Origin: Paraflavitalea devenefica
GTDB taxonomy: Bacteria > Bacteroidota > Bacteroidia > Chitinophagales > Chitinophagaceae
Direction of reading: 5' to 3'
Assembly (NCBI RefSeq): GCF_011759375.1
Contig: NZ_JAARML010000007.1
Span: 308,557-372,556 of the forward strand
DNA: 64,000 bases
In this document: positions 44,401-52,601 of the stretch, piece by piece
How positions within the stretch are numbered: the first letter of the stretch is position 1
How the letters are laid out: each line of letters opens with the position of its first letter
Position numbers and translations under genes: made by a program
Notes under the pieces: model-generated
Databases searched by the model: none
The model's input: the letters and a program-made list of their open reading frames with translations, nothing else
Told to the model about the DNA's origin: nothing

Positions 44401-44986
44401 TTTTGTTCCTGTCCATTAAACGCTCATCATTGGCGCCATACACAAATCCGGCTTTGGTAGTGTGGGATGATTCATCCAGTTGCAGGGAAAAATGAAGGTT
44501 GAAAACGGGAAGATAGGAAGCGTATAATACCATGTGCTGATCTCCCCCGCCGATCCACCGGGCCTCATTCCAGGCGGAAAGCAGTGGGTCCGGATTCATT
44601 AAACCTGTTTCAAACCAGGAAGCCGCCGTATGCTTTTTTTCATGCTGGTCCCACACAATAAGTTTCCAGTCATATCGAATACGGGGTCGCAGCTTTACAC
44701 CGGCATAGATTATATTCAGTGAAATAGCGCTGTTGCTCTTTCCGGAATTCCACGCTATTTGCCCGGCCTCATCTGTTACGATTATTTGATAAGCCTTCTG
44801 AGAGTAACCACTTTTTGCCGACTTCATTTGCCAGCTAAAACGGGGCTTTTCAACATCAATCCCTAAAGGAGTACTCGCATATTCCGTTTTCAGGTTCACA
44901 ATATTTACCTCCTGGGCTTTCCCGGAAACCGGTAAAAAAAGGGCAGGTAACAATAAGAGAAGGGAGACAATCCGCATTTTAAGCAT
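41429..44986 (-). CDS. Alpha-L-rhamnosidase, glycoside hydrolase family 78
   Basis: The 1185-residue protein has a signal peptide and the usual GH78 order: N-terminal fibronectin-like domain (LKTEYASTPLGIDVEKPRFS and WQMKS), an inserted carbohydrate-binding-like domain in the 170-330 region, the Bac_rhamnosid_N sandwich (LYVTSRGVYTMFMNGKQVGN), the concanavalin-like domain (FVYDMGQNMAGVPRI), the (alpha/alpha)6 barrel with the acidic motif TDCPQRNERLGWSGDISVF, and a C-terminal sandwich. It hydrolyses terminal alpha-L-rhamnose from rhamnogalacturonan or plant glycosides. The ATG at 44986 was chosen; another at 44977 gives nearly the same signal. It leads a three-gene minus-strand run with the esterase and bestrophin genes. 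Confidence 0.95.
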   Translation of the reverse strand: MLKMRIVSLLLLLPALFLPVSGKAQEVNIVNLKTEYASTPLGIDVEKPRFSWQMKSAKSGYSQKAYQIIVTDEAGQIAWNSGKSNSAISLNIIYAGVKLRPRIRYDWKLIVWDQHEKKHTAASWFETGLMNPDPLLSAWNEARWIGGGDQHMVLYASYLPVFNLHFSLQLDESSHTTKAGFVYGANDERLMDRNKNLYQLAHKRDSSYILIELDIATLPLKGAAVLNIYRVGYAPSDKKDIPFKSFPIPLSIINDNNKYGKHAVYVSSVLGDTHISIDGQAREHLIGNVNLNPLGRGGDFIAFPVVAGVGFSVPQGQAAYFSNVEVRNYRDPGNVLFSEELQEGYQGIFAGMHGQVSIADRRYKVSGNHSGAFVVADPGRNSMPMLRTTFSASTSTIAKARLYVTSRGVYTMFMNGKQVGNDFFNPGLTQYNKTHLYQTYDVTPYVVPGNNAIGAILGEGWWSGGATYMGDCWNFFGDRQSLLAKLVITYADGKEAVVVTDPSTWKYFNHGPIVYSSLFQGEVYDASKESLTDGWSTAAYDDSGWVPATAIGLEGHISRDEKNKALNMPMVDDYSGMLLIGQFGETVKKVKELTAVSVTEVRPGVFVYDMGQNMAGVPRISLQGMEPGKKITLRFAEVVYPDLPAYKENAGMIMLENIRAAMAQDIYITKGGQEVIHPSFTFHGFRYIEITGIPAPLPLAAVKGEVLSSIHELASAYTTSNTTVNKLWENITWSMYANFLSIPTDCPQRNERLGWSGDISVFSRTATYLAGVPQFLRRHMLAMRNVQREDGRFSDVAPLGGGFGGVLWGSAGITVAWESYQQFNDKAMLAEHYDALKAYISFLTRSIDPVTNVLDDKISKEWWSLGDWLSPEYNQSEKTLLWESYFIYDLDIMSRIAGILNKKEDEARYKKMSAARRAFFNQTYVDPATGKTAFRGKEINTQASYVLPLAFQVFNEKNKDKAVKHFVAGIATENKADDGTVCPPYSLMTGFIGTAWINKALSDNGYANLAYRLLQQTTYPSWLYPVEQGATTIWERLNSYTHSNGFGGNNRMNSFNHYSFGAVGAWMYNYSLGIERDEAFPGFKHFFLKPQPDPTGKMTYAKGHYDAMYGRIESGWEMIGKSCHYHFVVPANTSATLYLSASSLTAIRVGDKPVLSVKGVKFTGTVNGQYTFTLEPGVYYLQVKG

Positions 44987-45080
44987 AAATGACAAGTATC
45001 GAATTTTCAGCTAATCATGAAAGGCACCGCCAAGCTAATGGACCTGCGTCCCTATCAACGCAAGATAACATTTTTTAATC

Positions 45081-45099
45081 AAGTGTATAATTGACACTT
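45081..45099. promoter_or_regulatory. Dyad upstream of the GH78 gene
   Basis: AAGTGT (45081-45086) and ACACTT (45094-45099) flank ATAATTG, about 95 bp upstream of the GH78 start. The symmetric AT-rich centre suits an operator for a sugar-responsive repressor; no regulator gene is adjacent. Confidence 0.35.
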
Positions 45100-45136
45100 A
45101 AATGAACCCAGGCGCATGGCGGAATGGCATATAACA

Positions 45137-45163
45137 AAAAAGCCCTGAAAAACAGGGCTTTAC
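45137..45163 (-). terminator. Rho-independent terminator of the SRPBCC gene
   Basis: The stem AAAGCCCTG / CAGGGCTTT (45139-45147, 45153-45161) is followed on the minus strand by TTTTTTGTTATAT, 50 bp after the SRPBCC stop codon. Confidence 0.85.
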
Positions 45164-45213
45164 TCGTTCCAAGGCATTTAAGCCATATTGATTGATCCTA
45201 TTCATGCTGATGA

Positions 45214-45663
45214 TCAATTGCTTTCAGCCAGCTCTTTCAGCTTATTCAAAGCTTTGGGCCAGGTCTGCGCAAAATAATCCTTGTATTCTGCGGGAATACT
45301 GTCAGCCCCCATATCAACGACCAGTTCTGTTCCTCCGGGCACGGATTTTAAGGTATAGTTCTCGAAACCGTTCCCCCATTTCTTGCTTTCTTCACTGTCA
45401 TAATCCTCAACGCCATTCTTTACAACGCCCAGGTGCCGGATAGACATAAACTCATTAGGCCTGTTCTCCGCGATGGTAGACGCCATGCCATTGCCATTGC
45501 CATCAAGGAACAATACTTTGCTGCCCTGCTGCCAGTCGGTCTTGGCATGAGAATCTGCTGAAAAGGGAGCAGTCCATGCACGATAAGTAGCATCGTTCCA
45601 CAGCGTTTCCCATACTTTTTCCCGGGGAGCATTGATCGTTATTTTATATTCATTCTTTTCCAT
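45214..45663 (-). CDS. SRPBCC (AHSA1-like) domain protein
   Basis: The 149-residue protein begins at the ATG at 45663 (MEKNEYKITINAPREKVWET); the longer frame upstream is not supported. The single helix-grip domain has the START/AHSA1 hallmarks: IxAPxExVWxxL at the start, GSKVLFLDGNGNGMAS in the middle and the long C-terminal helix YFAQTWPKALNKLKELAESN. The family binds hydrophobic ligands or acts as a small stress protein; the ligand is unknown. It is monocistronic with its own terminator and divergent from the methyltransferase-like gene. Confidence 0.88.
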   Translation of the reverse strand: MEKNEYKITINAPREKVWETLWNDATYRAWTAPFSADSHAKTDWQQGSKVLFLDGNGNGMASTIAENRPNEFMSIRHLGVVKNGVEDYDSEESKKWGNGFENYTLKSVPGGTELVVDMGADSIPAEYKDYFAQTWPKALNKLKELAESN

Positions 45664-45882
45664 AACATAATTTTTATAGGACAAAGATGGCACTCTTTCA
45701 CATAGCAAAGAAGGGTAACAGCGACAAATAAAGGGTTGAATGCGACAAAGTCTAAAGCTGCTTTTTTCTTCTTTTATCCGGATTACACCCAACCTTACTA
45801 ACCAAACAGTTGTACATGCTTTCTGAAACGCCGGGAATAGGCAAGGGGAAAAACCACTTGCATGTTTTAGTTATATACAACA

Positions 45883-46740
45883 ATGAAAAAAATAATCAGG
45901 GATTTTATTCCACCTGTTATTGTACAGGTGCTGGGAAAGGCATTCAACAACCTTAAGATTTCAGGATCGCATAAAATATTTTCAAGCTATGAAGAAGCAC
46001 TACAATCGTGCACACCCGATGCCTATGAACAACAGGAATTAATTGAAGTGATCTTTAAAAAGACAAAGCGGTTCTCCGAAAACATCCAGTCAGGCATCAT
46101 GCCCATTCCGGCAACAACTGCCTATAGCCTGCTTTCAATCATCAACCCAATCGTTCAAAATAATACCGGGGTTATTAATGTGGTAGATTTCGGAGGCGCC
46201 TGCGGCGCCCATTTCTTTTATTTCAGGAACCTTATCGACAAAAGGCTGAAACTGAATTGGGCCGTTGTAGAAACTCCTGCTATGGTAAAAGCGGCCAAAC
46301 AACTGGGAACGGAGGAGCTTCACTTCTTCGACAATCTTGCGGATGCAGTTAGGGCTATGGACAACATTGATCTTCTGCATACTTCAGGAACACTGCAGGC
46401 TGTTAACAATCCTGACGAATACCTCAGGAATATTTTAAATTGTAATGCAAAATGGTTGTTATTTAACCGGCTTGGGGTAAATAAAAATGACAGGGATATA
46501 ATAACCATTCACCAATCAAAACTAAGCTGGAATGGTATGGGCAGTTTACCGGAGGGGTATACCGACAGGTGGATCAGGTATCCTTTTACCTTTCCATCTG
46601 AAAGGGCCTTCCTGGAAAATGTAGAGGACAAGTATTCAATCATTGCAAAATTCAGTGACCAGAGTGGCATGTACCCGGTTCGTGGAGAACAGATAGATGG
46701 ATATGGATTATTATGTAAACAAAAAATCCCTGGCCGGTAG
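45883..46740 (+). CDS. Methyltransferase, TIGR04325 family
   Basis: The 285-residue protein starts with the family-typical KKIIRDFIPPVIVQVLGKAF and has a Rossmann SAM-binding loop (NVVDFGGACGAHFFYFRNLI), a second-strand acidic site (LNWAVVETPAMVKAAK), and the motif HTSGTLQAVNNPDEYLRNIL at the position of strand four. Members usually sit in polysaccharide biosynthesis loci. None is visible here, so the substrate is open. It is followed 63 bp later by an NAD(P)H-binding oxidoreductase gene on the same strand. Confidence 0.8.
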   Translation: MKKIIRDFIPPVIVQVLGKAFNNLKISGSHKIFSSYEEALQSCTPDAYEQQELIEVIFKKTKRFSENIQSGIMPIPATTAYSLLSIINPIVQNNTGVINVVDFGGACGAHFFYFRNLIDKRLKLNWAVVETPAMVKAAKQLGTEELHFFDNLADAVRAMDNIDLLHTSGTLQAVNNPDEYLRNILNCNAKWLLFNRLGVNKNDRDIITIHQSKLSWNGMGSLPEGYTDRWIRYPFTFPSERAFLENVEDKYSIIAKFSDQSGMYPVRGEQIDGYGLLCKQKIPGR

Positions 46741-46803
46741 ACACAAAGGTTGCCAACAAATACCCGGTTATGTTTATTTTAGTTGGTAACTTAAAGTAAA
46801 AAC

Positions 46804-47442
46804 ATGAAAGCGCTGATCATCGGAGCTACGGGAGCTACCGGAAAAGACCTTATCAAAGTACTATTGCAGGACCCACATTATACCGAAGTGGTAATATTTG
46901 TACGTCGCCAAAGCGGCATGACCCATCCCAAATTGTCTGAGGTGCTAACGGATTTTGACAACCTGGAACAGGTGTCCGGATCCATCAAAGGAGATGTTTG
47001 GTTCTCCTGCCTGGGAACTACCCTGAAAGCAGCTGGCTCAAAGGGAAAACAGTGGCATATTGACTATGAGATTCCTGTGAAATTCGCTGAGATAGCCAAA
47101 AGGAACGGAGTTTCCCGGACAGTTCTGTTGTCGGCATATGGCGCTTCAGCCGCAAGCAATGTATTTTACTCCAAACTAAAAGGCCAGTTGGAAGATAAGA
47201 TGGCCAGCCTTGCATTCGATACCTATATCATATTTCGGCCTGGGTTGCTGCTGCGCAAGGATACAGACCGGCTGGGCGAACGGCTGAGTGCGGGCATATT
47301 AAAGTTTTTGAATACGTTGGGGTTGATCAGGAAATTCCGGCCAATGCCCACTTCAACATTGGCTGAAAAACTGGCCAAAGCTCCCAAAGTACTCCCAACC
47401 GGAAAGCACGTCATAGAGTTGGACAAGATCTTCGGATTTTAG
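46804..47442 (+). CDS. NAD(P)H-binding short-chain oxidoreductase (atypical SDR)
   Basis: The 212-residue protein is a compact Rossmann domain starting with the dinucleotide motif KALIIGATGATGKDL. WFSCLGTTLKAAGSKGKQWH and VLLSAYGASAASNVFYSKLK are the signature stretches of the HIM-like/NAD(P)-binding family; the YxxxK triad appears as YSKLKGQ in altered spacing. FRPGLLLRKDTDRLGE is typical too. The substrate is unknown. It may be co-transcribed with the preceding methyltransferase gene. Confidence 0.85.
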   Translation: MKALIIGATGATGKDLIKVLLQDPHYTEVVIFVRRQSGMTHPKLSEVLTDFDNLEQVSGSIKGDVWFSCLGTTLKAAGSKGKQWHIDYEIPVKFAEIAKRNGVSRTVLLSAYGASAASNVFYSKLKGQLEDKMASLAFDTYIIFRPGLLLRKDTDRLGERLSAGILKFLNTLGLIRKFRPMPTSTLAEKLAKAPKVLPTGKHVIELDKIFGF

Positions 47443-47459
47443 CGTTTGCATCAGAAGGC

Positions 47460-47490
47460 GGGCTCTGCGAGACTTGCAGTCTCGCAGCCC
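47460..47490. terminator. Strong hairpin between convergent genes
   Basis: GGGCTCTGCGAGAC and GTCTCGCAGCCC (47460-47473 and 47479-47490) form a long GC-rich stem with a 5-base loop and one bulge; a second short hairpin (GGGCC TTT GGCCC) follows. There is no clear T-run. It lies between the oxidoreductase and GH43-GH105 stop codons. Confidence 0.5.
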
Positions 47491-47556
47491 TATTTCAGGG
47501 CCTTTGGCCCTATCAACAAGCCAGCGGCAAAAAGCAGGCAGTGTATATCAGCGTTA

Positions 47557-49749
47557 CTAGCGCAATTTAATTACCTCAGAACCCGCCAGCAGGAAAGCTC
47601 CTGCTCCATACACTTCATAACTTTCGGCATTGAAATTCCTTCTGGGATCGGCGCCGATGGGTTGTACCCACCCTACCCGTCCTTCCGGCGATACCAGCGT
47701 ATTCAGGCCCTGCCAGGCCTTGCGTACTACCGGGCCGTATTTTTCTTTGTCCAACAGCCCCTTGTTAACACCCCAGGCCAGGGCGTAACAATAAAATCCG
47801 GTACCACTGCCTTCGCCACCCGGATAGGAAGCCGGGTCCAGCAGAGACGCCCGCCATAATCCATCGGCTTGTTGCAGGGTCACTATTTTTTCCGACATCT
47901 CTTTATACAACTGTTCATAAAATGAACGGGCAGGATAATTGGCCGGCAGCTCTTCCAGGATGCGTACCAGGCCGCCCATTACCCAGCCATTGCCTCTTGA
48001 CCAGAATACAGGCTGGCCATTCGCTTCCCTTTTACCTTCTCCGCTGGCATTGATCAGGTAGCTGGCATCACGGGCAAACAGGTGTTGTTCCTTGTTATAC
48101 AGCAGGTCATAAGTTTGTTTGAACAGCGAATCATTCAAAGCAAAATAAGAAGGGTCTTGTAAGGTAACGCCCAGCTTCACAATAGTAGGCGGTCCCATAA
48201 ACAGCGCATCGCACCACCACCACATCAACCCTTTTTTTGATTCAGGTCCGGGTACGGTACGAAGCTTTTGAACAGTATCAACAGTTGCCTTGATCATTGA
48301 AGGGTCGCTTTTGAGGCGGTACAGATCGATATAAGTTTGAGAAATGGCTATATCATCGGCATGGTCATAACGGCGACCTGGCTGCCAGGACGTACGTTGC
48401 CCCAGCGCCATCAATGAATCGAGGATCTTTCGTGAGCCGGTGGTTTTATAAGCTGCCACCACGCCAGCATAAAACGCCCCATTGGTCCAATCCGTCGGTG
48501 CATGCTTCGGATGGTTCAGTTGCCAGTCAGTCACCCGCTGCAGGGTCTTTTTAATGTAGCGCCGGTTAAAGACATGGGCAGCCTTTACCTTCATCCGGCT
48601 GGCGGAGGTTCCGGAAGGCATCGGCTGTGGTTGGGTAGTAGGCCCTTCCACCACCAGCCGCCCGTTTTGCAAGATCTTCATCCGGTCAATAAACACAACC
48701 CGCTTATCACCCGTTGCCGACGTGCGGCCATGATACACACAAAACATTTCCTTTCCATCCGGTGAGTACGCAATACTATTATGACCCGTGCCGGTTACCA
48801 CCCCACCCCGCTCCACATTTTTTTCCAGCACAGGATTGTTGGCTGCCTTGGTAAAAGGGCCTAGTGGACTGCTGGAAGTCGCATACCCTACTGCATAATT
48901 TTTCCCTCCAAAATAGTTGGCAGAATACATCATATAATAAGTATTCTCTTTCCTAAACGTAACAGACCCTTCCGTCCACCGGCGGTTCACTTCTTTTGAG
49001 GTGACCGACCGGCTTTCCCAGGCGGACTGTTGATCATTCATACTTACCGGCGGACGCAACAACAGCACCGGCTCACCAATCACACCACTGAAATCCGGCT
49101 TTAGTTCAACCCCATATACCCAGCTTTCCTCGATTTCCTTATACCAGCCTTGATTGATGGCCCAGGTGGCCACTTCACTTGCTACCGGATGCTTGTAACA
49201 GCAACGCGAATAATAGAGATAGACCCTGCCGTCGTTATCGAAAAATACATTGGCGTCGATGATGGGATAGCCCGGGTCAAACACCGGTCTGTTGGCCAGG
49301 TCGATGAACGGACCGGTAGGTTTATCGGCCACTGCCACACCAATGCGAAAATTCTCCAGTTCGTTGGTAGGATTTTCTTTCCATTGCGCACTGTAGAACA
49401 TATAAAACTTACCATTCACGGCGTACACTTCGGGCGCCCAGTAAGCGCCATCCCAGGCAGCCTTCGGATCGCTCCAGCCGTTCTTATTATCGTGAAAATA
49501 TACCTGACCTTCATTTTTCCAGTTCACCAGGTCCGTGGAAGAATAAGCGGCAAAACCTTTATTGGCCCCGGCGCCGGTACCATACATATAATACTTGTCG
49601 CCCTTCACTTGCAGTACATACGGATCGCCAAAGTCGACGGACAGCGGATTGGTGAAGGTAGGCTGCTCCTGCCCTTTTTCATTTTGGGCTTGGGTGGCGG
49701 CAGGCTGCAGGATGGCAATGGACAGGCAGAAAACAATCAGTTTCTTCAT
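47557..49749 (-). CDS. GH43-GH105 fusion: glycosidase plus unsaturated rhamnogalacturonyl hydrolase
   Basis: The 730-residue protein starts at an ATG at 49749 with a signal peptide (MKKLIVFCLSIAILQPAATQ). The N-terminal half (about 28-350) is a GH43 propeller: VDFGDPYVLQVKGDKYYMYG, IIDANVFFDNDGRVYLYYSR and RWTEGSVTFRKENTYYMMYS hold the three acids. The C-terminal half (about 385-730) is an (alpha/alpha)6 GH105/GH88 barrel with YDHADDIAISQTYIDLYRL, MWWWCDALFMGPPTI and FWSRGNGWVMGGLVRILEEL. GH105 removes the unsaturated uronic acid left by pectate or rhamnogalacturonan lyases. One protein would thus trim arabinose side chains and the backbone end. Its terminator-like neighbour separates it from the Sus locus. 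Confidence 0.92.
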   Translation of the reverse strand: MKKLIVFCLSIAILQPAATQAQNEKGQEQPTFTNPLSVDFGDPYVLQVKGDKYYMYGTGAGANKGFAAYSSTDLVNWKNEGQVYFHDNKNGWSDPKAAWDGAYWAPEVYAVNGKFYMFYSAQWKENPTNELENFRIGVAVADKPTGPFIDLANRPVFDPGYPIIDANVFFDNDGRVYLYYSRCCYKHPVASEVATWAINQGWYKEIEESWVYGVELKPDFSGVIGEPVLLLRPPVSMNDQQSAWESRSVTSKEVNRRWTEGSVTFRKENTYYMMYSANYFGGKNYAVGYATSSSPLGPFTKAANNPVLEKNVERGGVVTGTGHNSIAYSPDGKEMFCVYHGRTSATGDKRVVFIDRMKILQNGRLVVEGPTTQPQPMPSGTSASRMKVKAAHVFNRRYIKKTLQRVTDWQLNHPKHAPTDWTNGAFYAGVVAAYKTTGSRKILDSLMALGQRTSWQPGRRYDHADDIAISQTYIDLYRLKSDPSMIKATVDTVQKLRTVPGPESKKGLMWWWCDALFMGPPTIVKLGVTLQDPSYFALNDSLFKQTYDLLYNKEQHLFARDASYLINASGEGKREANGQPVFWSRGNGWVMGGLVRILEELPANYPARSFYEQLYKEMSEKIVTLQQADGLWRASLLDPASYPGGEGSGTGFYCYALAWGVNKGLLDKEKYGPVVRKAWQGLNTLVSPEGRVGWVQPIGADPRRNFNAESYEVYGAGAFLLAGSEVIKLR

Positions 49750-49850
49750 TTCGGGAGTATTAAGCTGGATAAAGCGGCCAAATATAATTGTTTCCAGGTG
49801 AAACCAAGGGCGCCGTCGTTTTTTGTTGAGCAAGCATAATTCCGTTCTGG

Positions 49851-49884
49851 TAATAAAAAATGCCCAGGTCGTTAGACCAGGGCA
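49851..49884 (-). terminator. Rho-independent terminator of the Sus-like locus
   Basis: TGCCCAGGTC / GACCAGGGCA (49861-49870 and 49875-49884, one mismatch) is followed on the minus strand by TTTTTTATTA. It lies 55 bp after the stop of the GH43-discoidin gene and closes the susC-susD operon. Confidence 0.82.
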
Positions 49885-49938
49885 CAATGGCTTTGGGTTG
49901 GCGGAGAAAGAACTACCATTCAGCTTAATAAGTGAACG

Positions 49939-51474
49939 CTAATCTTTAAACCTGAAGATAGACACTTCTGCTAAACCCGGCTGCTTTTGGGTATCGTGGC
50001 CAGATCTAGGAACCAGTTTAAAATAACGGAACTGTTTGCGTTGCGGCAGATCAATGAATTGGCGGAGCAGGTTAATATCATTAAGTTTAAATATACCGAT
50101 GCTTTCCCAGGTATCGTTATCATTGCTAATCAGTATTTCCAGCTCTTTTATCTTACGATCGCCATCCTTCTGCGAAATAATAAATCCGTCTGCTGTAGCC
50201 GTTGCTTCCATGTCAACTGTTACCCAGTGATTGGGGTAATCCGTTGCATCAGTAGAGTAGCGTGTTATCCAAATTGTAGTCAGATTTCCATCAATAATGG
50301 CAGAAGCCAGGCGACCGGTTGAAGCCTCCTCTGAACTAAAGCCGGCAATTGACCATTTAGCTTTAGAATGGATATAACGCCATGGTTCACCGGATGGGCG
50401 TATTTGAGGAGTAGAGGTGATTGATGGAAGACCAAAATTAGGAGACCCGTCCGGATTCCATGTAAAGCGTTGTATGTGGGGACTACGGGCAGCACTGCCA
50501 CTATTAGCAACAGACCGGGCATGGTAGATAATCCAGTCTTCTTTGCCATCTGGTGATTTAAAGAAGCCATTATGCCCGGGACCGAAAATGCTGCTTTCCG
50601 GTCTCATTGAAAAAACCGGGTGATTCTTTTTTGTCCAATCATCCGGATCCATTGGATCGCCACCTTCCTTCAACGCGAGTTGTCCCAAACAATAACCATC
50701 CACCCAGTAACCACTTCCTGAATAGATGACAAAGACGCGCCCCTGCGGATTGATAAGTACCTGCGGCCCTTCGTTGATAGGGTTGCCATTTTTTTCCCAG
50801 GCATAATTGGGCGTTGCAATCATTACCTTTTCGCCGGAAATTGTCCAGGGATTGCTCATTTTAGCTATATAGATATTCTGTGGAGGTGCGCCTGCATTAC
50901 CTCCTGACCATATCATGTACATCTGGCCATTATACTGAAGTATAGTTCCATCTATCGCCCACTGATCAGTAGGGTCAGATACCTTACCCTTCATCTCCCA
51001 GGTACCTTCTACAGGTGTAAGGGAACTATTTTCCACTACATACATGCGGTGGTTGGCATTACTGCCATCATCTGCGGCAAAATAAAAATACCATTTGCCA
51101 TTGATCTCATGCAGTTCGGGCGCCCATAAATTTTTTGAATAAGGTTGGCCTGCAATTGGCGTCCACACATCATACCTGCGCGCGGAGGCAAGCTCTGATA
51201 AGTTTTTGGTCTCCAATATCACTAACTTACTACCCTGCGTATAGGTGTAATAATAAATCCCGTTTTTCTGGATCACCCAGGGATCAGGACCTCCCGTCAT
51301 AATGGGATTGGAAAACAAGCTATCATGAGTAAAGTCTGACCACTCTCCTTTTGGCGTTTCAGGCTCCGAGGGCTTTTCTGGTATTGGGTCGTAATAACGT
51401 GCTTTTGTTTTTTGGCAGGCGCCGGATAGTAATACGCCACCGAGTATACCTATTGTTATAATTAATCTTTTCAT
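49939..51474 (-). CDS. GH43 lipoprotein with C-terminal discoidin (F5/8 type C) domain
   Basis: The 511-residue protein has a lipoprotein signal (MKRLIITIGILGGVLLSGAC) starting at the ATG at 51474. Residues 50-360 are a GH43 propeller with MTGGPDPWVIQKNGIYYYTY, DQWAIDGTILQYNGQMYMIW and PINEGPQVLINPQGRVFVIY carrying the three acids. Residues 370-511 form a discoidin-like carbohydrate-binding module (ASAIIDGNLTTIWITRYSTD, NHWVTVDMEATATADGFIIS). Typical substrates are arabinan or arabinoxylan. It is the last gene of the susCD operon and, as a lipoprotein, probably acts at the cell surface on the imported glycan. Confidence 0.93.
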   Translation of the reverse strand: MKRLIITIGILGGVLLSGACQKTKARYYDPIPEKPSEPETPKGEWSDFTHDSLFSNPIMTGGPDPWVIQKNGIYYYTYTQGSKLVILETKNLSELASARRYDVWTPIAGQPYSKNLWAPELHEINGKWYFYFAADDGSNANHRMYVVENSSLTPVEGTWEMKGKVSDPTDQWAIDGTILQYNGQMYMIWSGGNAGAPPQNIYIAKMSNPWTISGEKVMIATPNYAWEKNGNPINEGPQVLINPQGRVFVIYSGSGYWVDGYCLGQLALKEGGDPMDPDDWTKKNHPVFSMRPESSIFGPGHNGFFKSPDGKEDWIIYHARSVANSGSAARSPHIQRFTWNPDGSPNFGLPSITSTPQIRPSGEPWRYIHSKAKWSIAGFSSEEASTGRLASAIIDGNLTTIWITRYSTDATDYPNHWVTVDMEATATADGFIISQKDGDRKIKELEILISNDNDTWESIGIFKLNDINLLRQFIDLPQRKQFRYFKLVPRSGHDTQKQPGLAEVSIFRFKD

Positions 51475-51510
51475 TTGCAAATGTTTATTGATACTATTTT
51501 AATTATGACC

Positions 51511-52512
51511 TTACCATTCAATAGCCTGATCCTCATCCGGTATCAATATGTTTCGCTGCCGCTCCATGGTCATAGTACCTTCCGCTCTGTACCTTACCGG
51601 TGTACCTGGCATGGTGGTAATATCATCATATTTATACCGCAGGTTTACCGTACAATATTGTTTTACCAAATATTTCTTAGTGGGATCTACAGTCTGCGTG
51701 ATCTTATAGCTGGGCTGGCCAAGCATTTCAAAATGGATGGCATCGTTGGTCGCATAAACATTTAATGCCCCTACTAAATCGCCGTTGCCTTCTTTAACAG
51801 GCTCTAAAAACTCCATTACTATTTTATACTCGCCCCGGGATTCAGATCTTTCCTCGGTTACACCAGCGTAAAAAAATACCGATTTTTCATCTACCACCCA
51901 TGCCGTTCTGGTGCTCGATACAAGAGGGTTCGTAGTCTGACCGTCCAAATACGCGTTCATGGAGGTAGCCGAATAATTGCCTGAATAATCATTAAAGGGT
52001 ATCACGTTCAGTAAAGCTTTCCGCCAGCCCTTACGGGTATTGGTGATATAAGACGGATCTTCTTTGATGGTAAGTGGCAGCACATAACGTTCCACCAGGT
52101 CTAAGTTGTCAAATTTAAACTTTACCGGGTAGTTTTGAGTATTTGATCCCCTGGGAATAAAACAGGTTGGTGAAGGCAATTCAAAAAACTGGGCGGGCAG
52201 TTGTTTAAAATACAGATCGGTGCGGTACTGGTATTTTTCTTTGTTAAAAATATTGAGCGTATCATTATCCACCTCTATTTTAACATACTTATCCGTTTGA
52301 TTTGGTTGAGACCCACTTACGATGAGGGGTAGATTGTACACCACCTCACCATTTTTGTTATACCTCAGGTATACCGGGGAAACACCTTCGCTGTTCAGCT
52401 TGGTTTTAAAGGAAACCATCTGTATATAAAGCTCATCCTCCCACTCAGCAGTACAGGCGCTGAACAGAAAGCCCAACGCGGCTATCATGATATATTTGTG
52501 TAAACTTTTCAT
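51511..52512 (-). CDS. DUF1735/DUF4361 (BT_3987-like) surface lipoprotein
   Basis: The 333-residue protein starts at the ATG at 52512 with lipobox FSAC; the upstream extension overlaps susD without a signal. An N-terminal DUF1735 domain (about 25-150, VYLRYNKNGEVVYNLPLIVS) is followed by a lipocalin-like DUF4361-type domain (FNDYSGNYSATSMNAYLDGQ). Such proteins are coded just after susD and are surface glycan-binding proteins. It fills that role here, between susD (89 bp) and the GH43-discoidin gene (36 bp). Confidence 0.85.
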   Translation of the reverse strand: MKSLHKYIMIAALGFLFSACTAEWEDELYIQMVSFKTKLNSEGVSPVYLRYNKNGEVVYNLPLIVSGSQPNQTDKYVKIEVDNDTLNIFNKEKYQYRTDLYFKQLPAQFFELPSPTCFIPRGSNTQNYPVKFKFDNLDLVERYVLPLTIKEDPSYITNTRKGWRKALLNVIPFNDYSGNYSATSMNAYLDGQTTNPLVSSTRTAWVVDEKSVFFYAGVTEERSESRGEYKIVMEFLEPVKEGNGDLVGALNVYATNDAIHFEMLGQPSYKITQTVDPTKKYLVKQYCTVNLRYKYDDITTMPGTPVRYRAEGTMTMERQRNILIPDEDQAIEW

Positions 52513-52601
52513 TCGTAAGTTTTTTATATTTTCCAATGGTTTGATGCCCGTTTGACCATACGGACAGGGATCTTTTATAGCAAGATCAAACAGTTTTTTA
52601 A

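Noticed and set aside
49150..49839. Plus-strand frame of 229 residues opposite the GH43-GH105 gene
   Set aside because: Antisense shadow; the opposite strand carries intact GH43 motifs.
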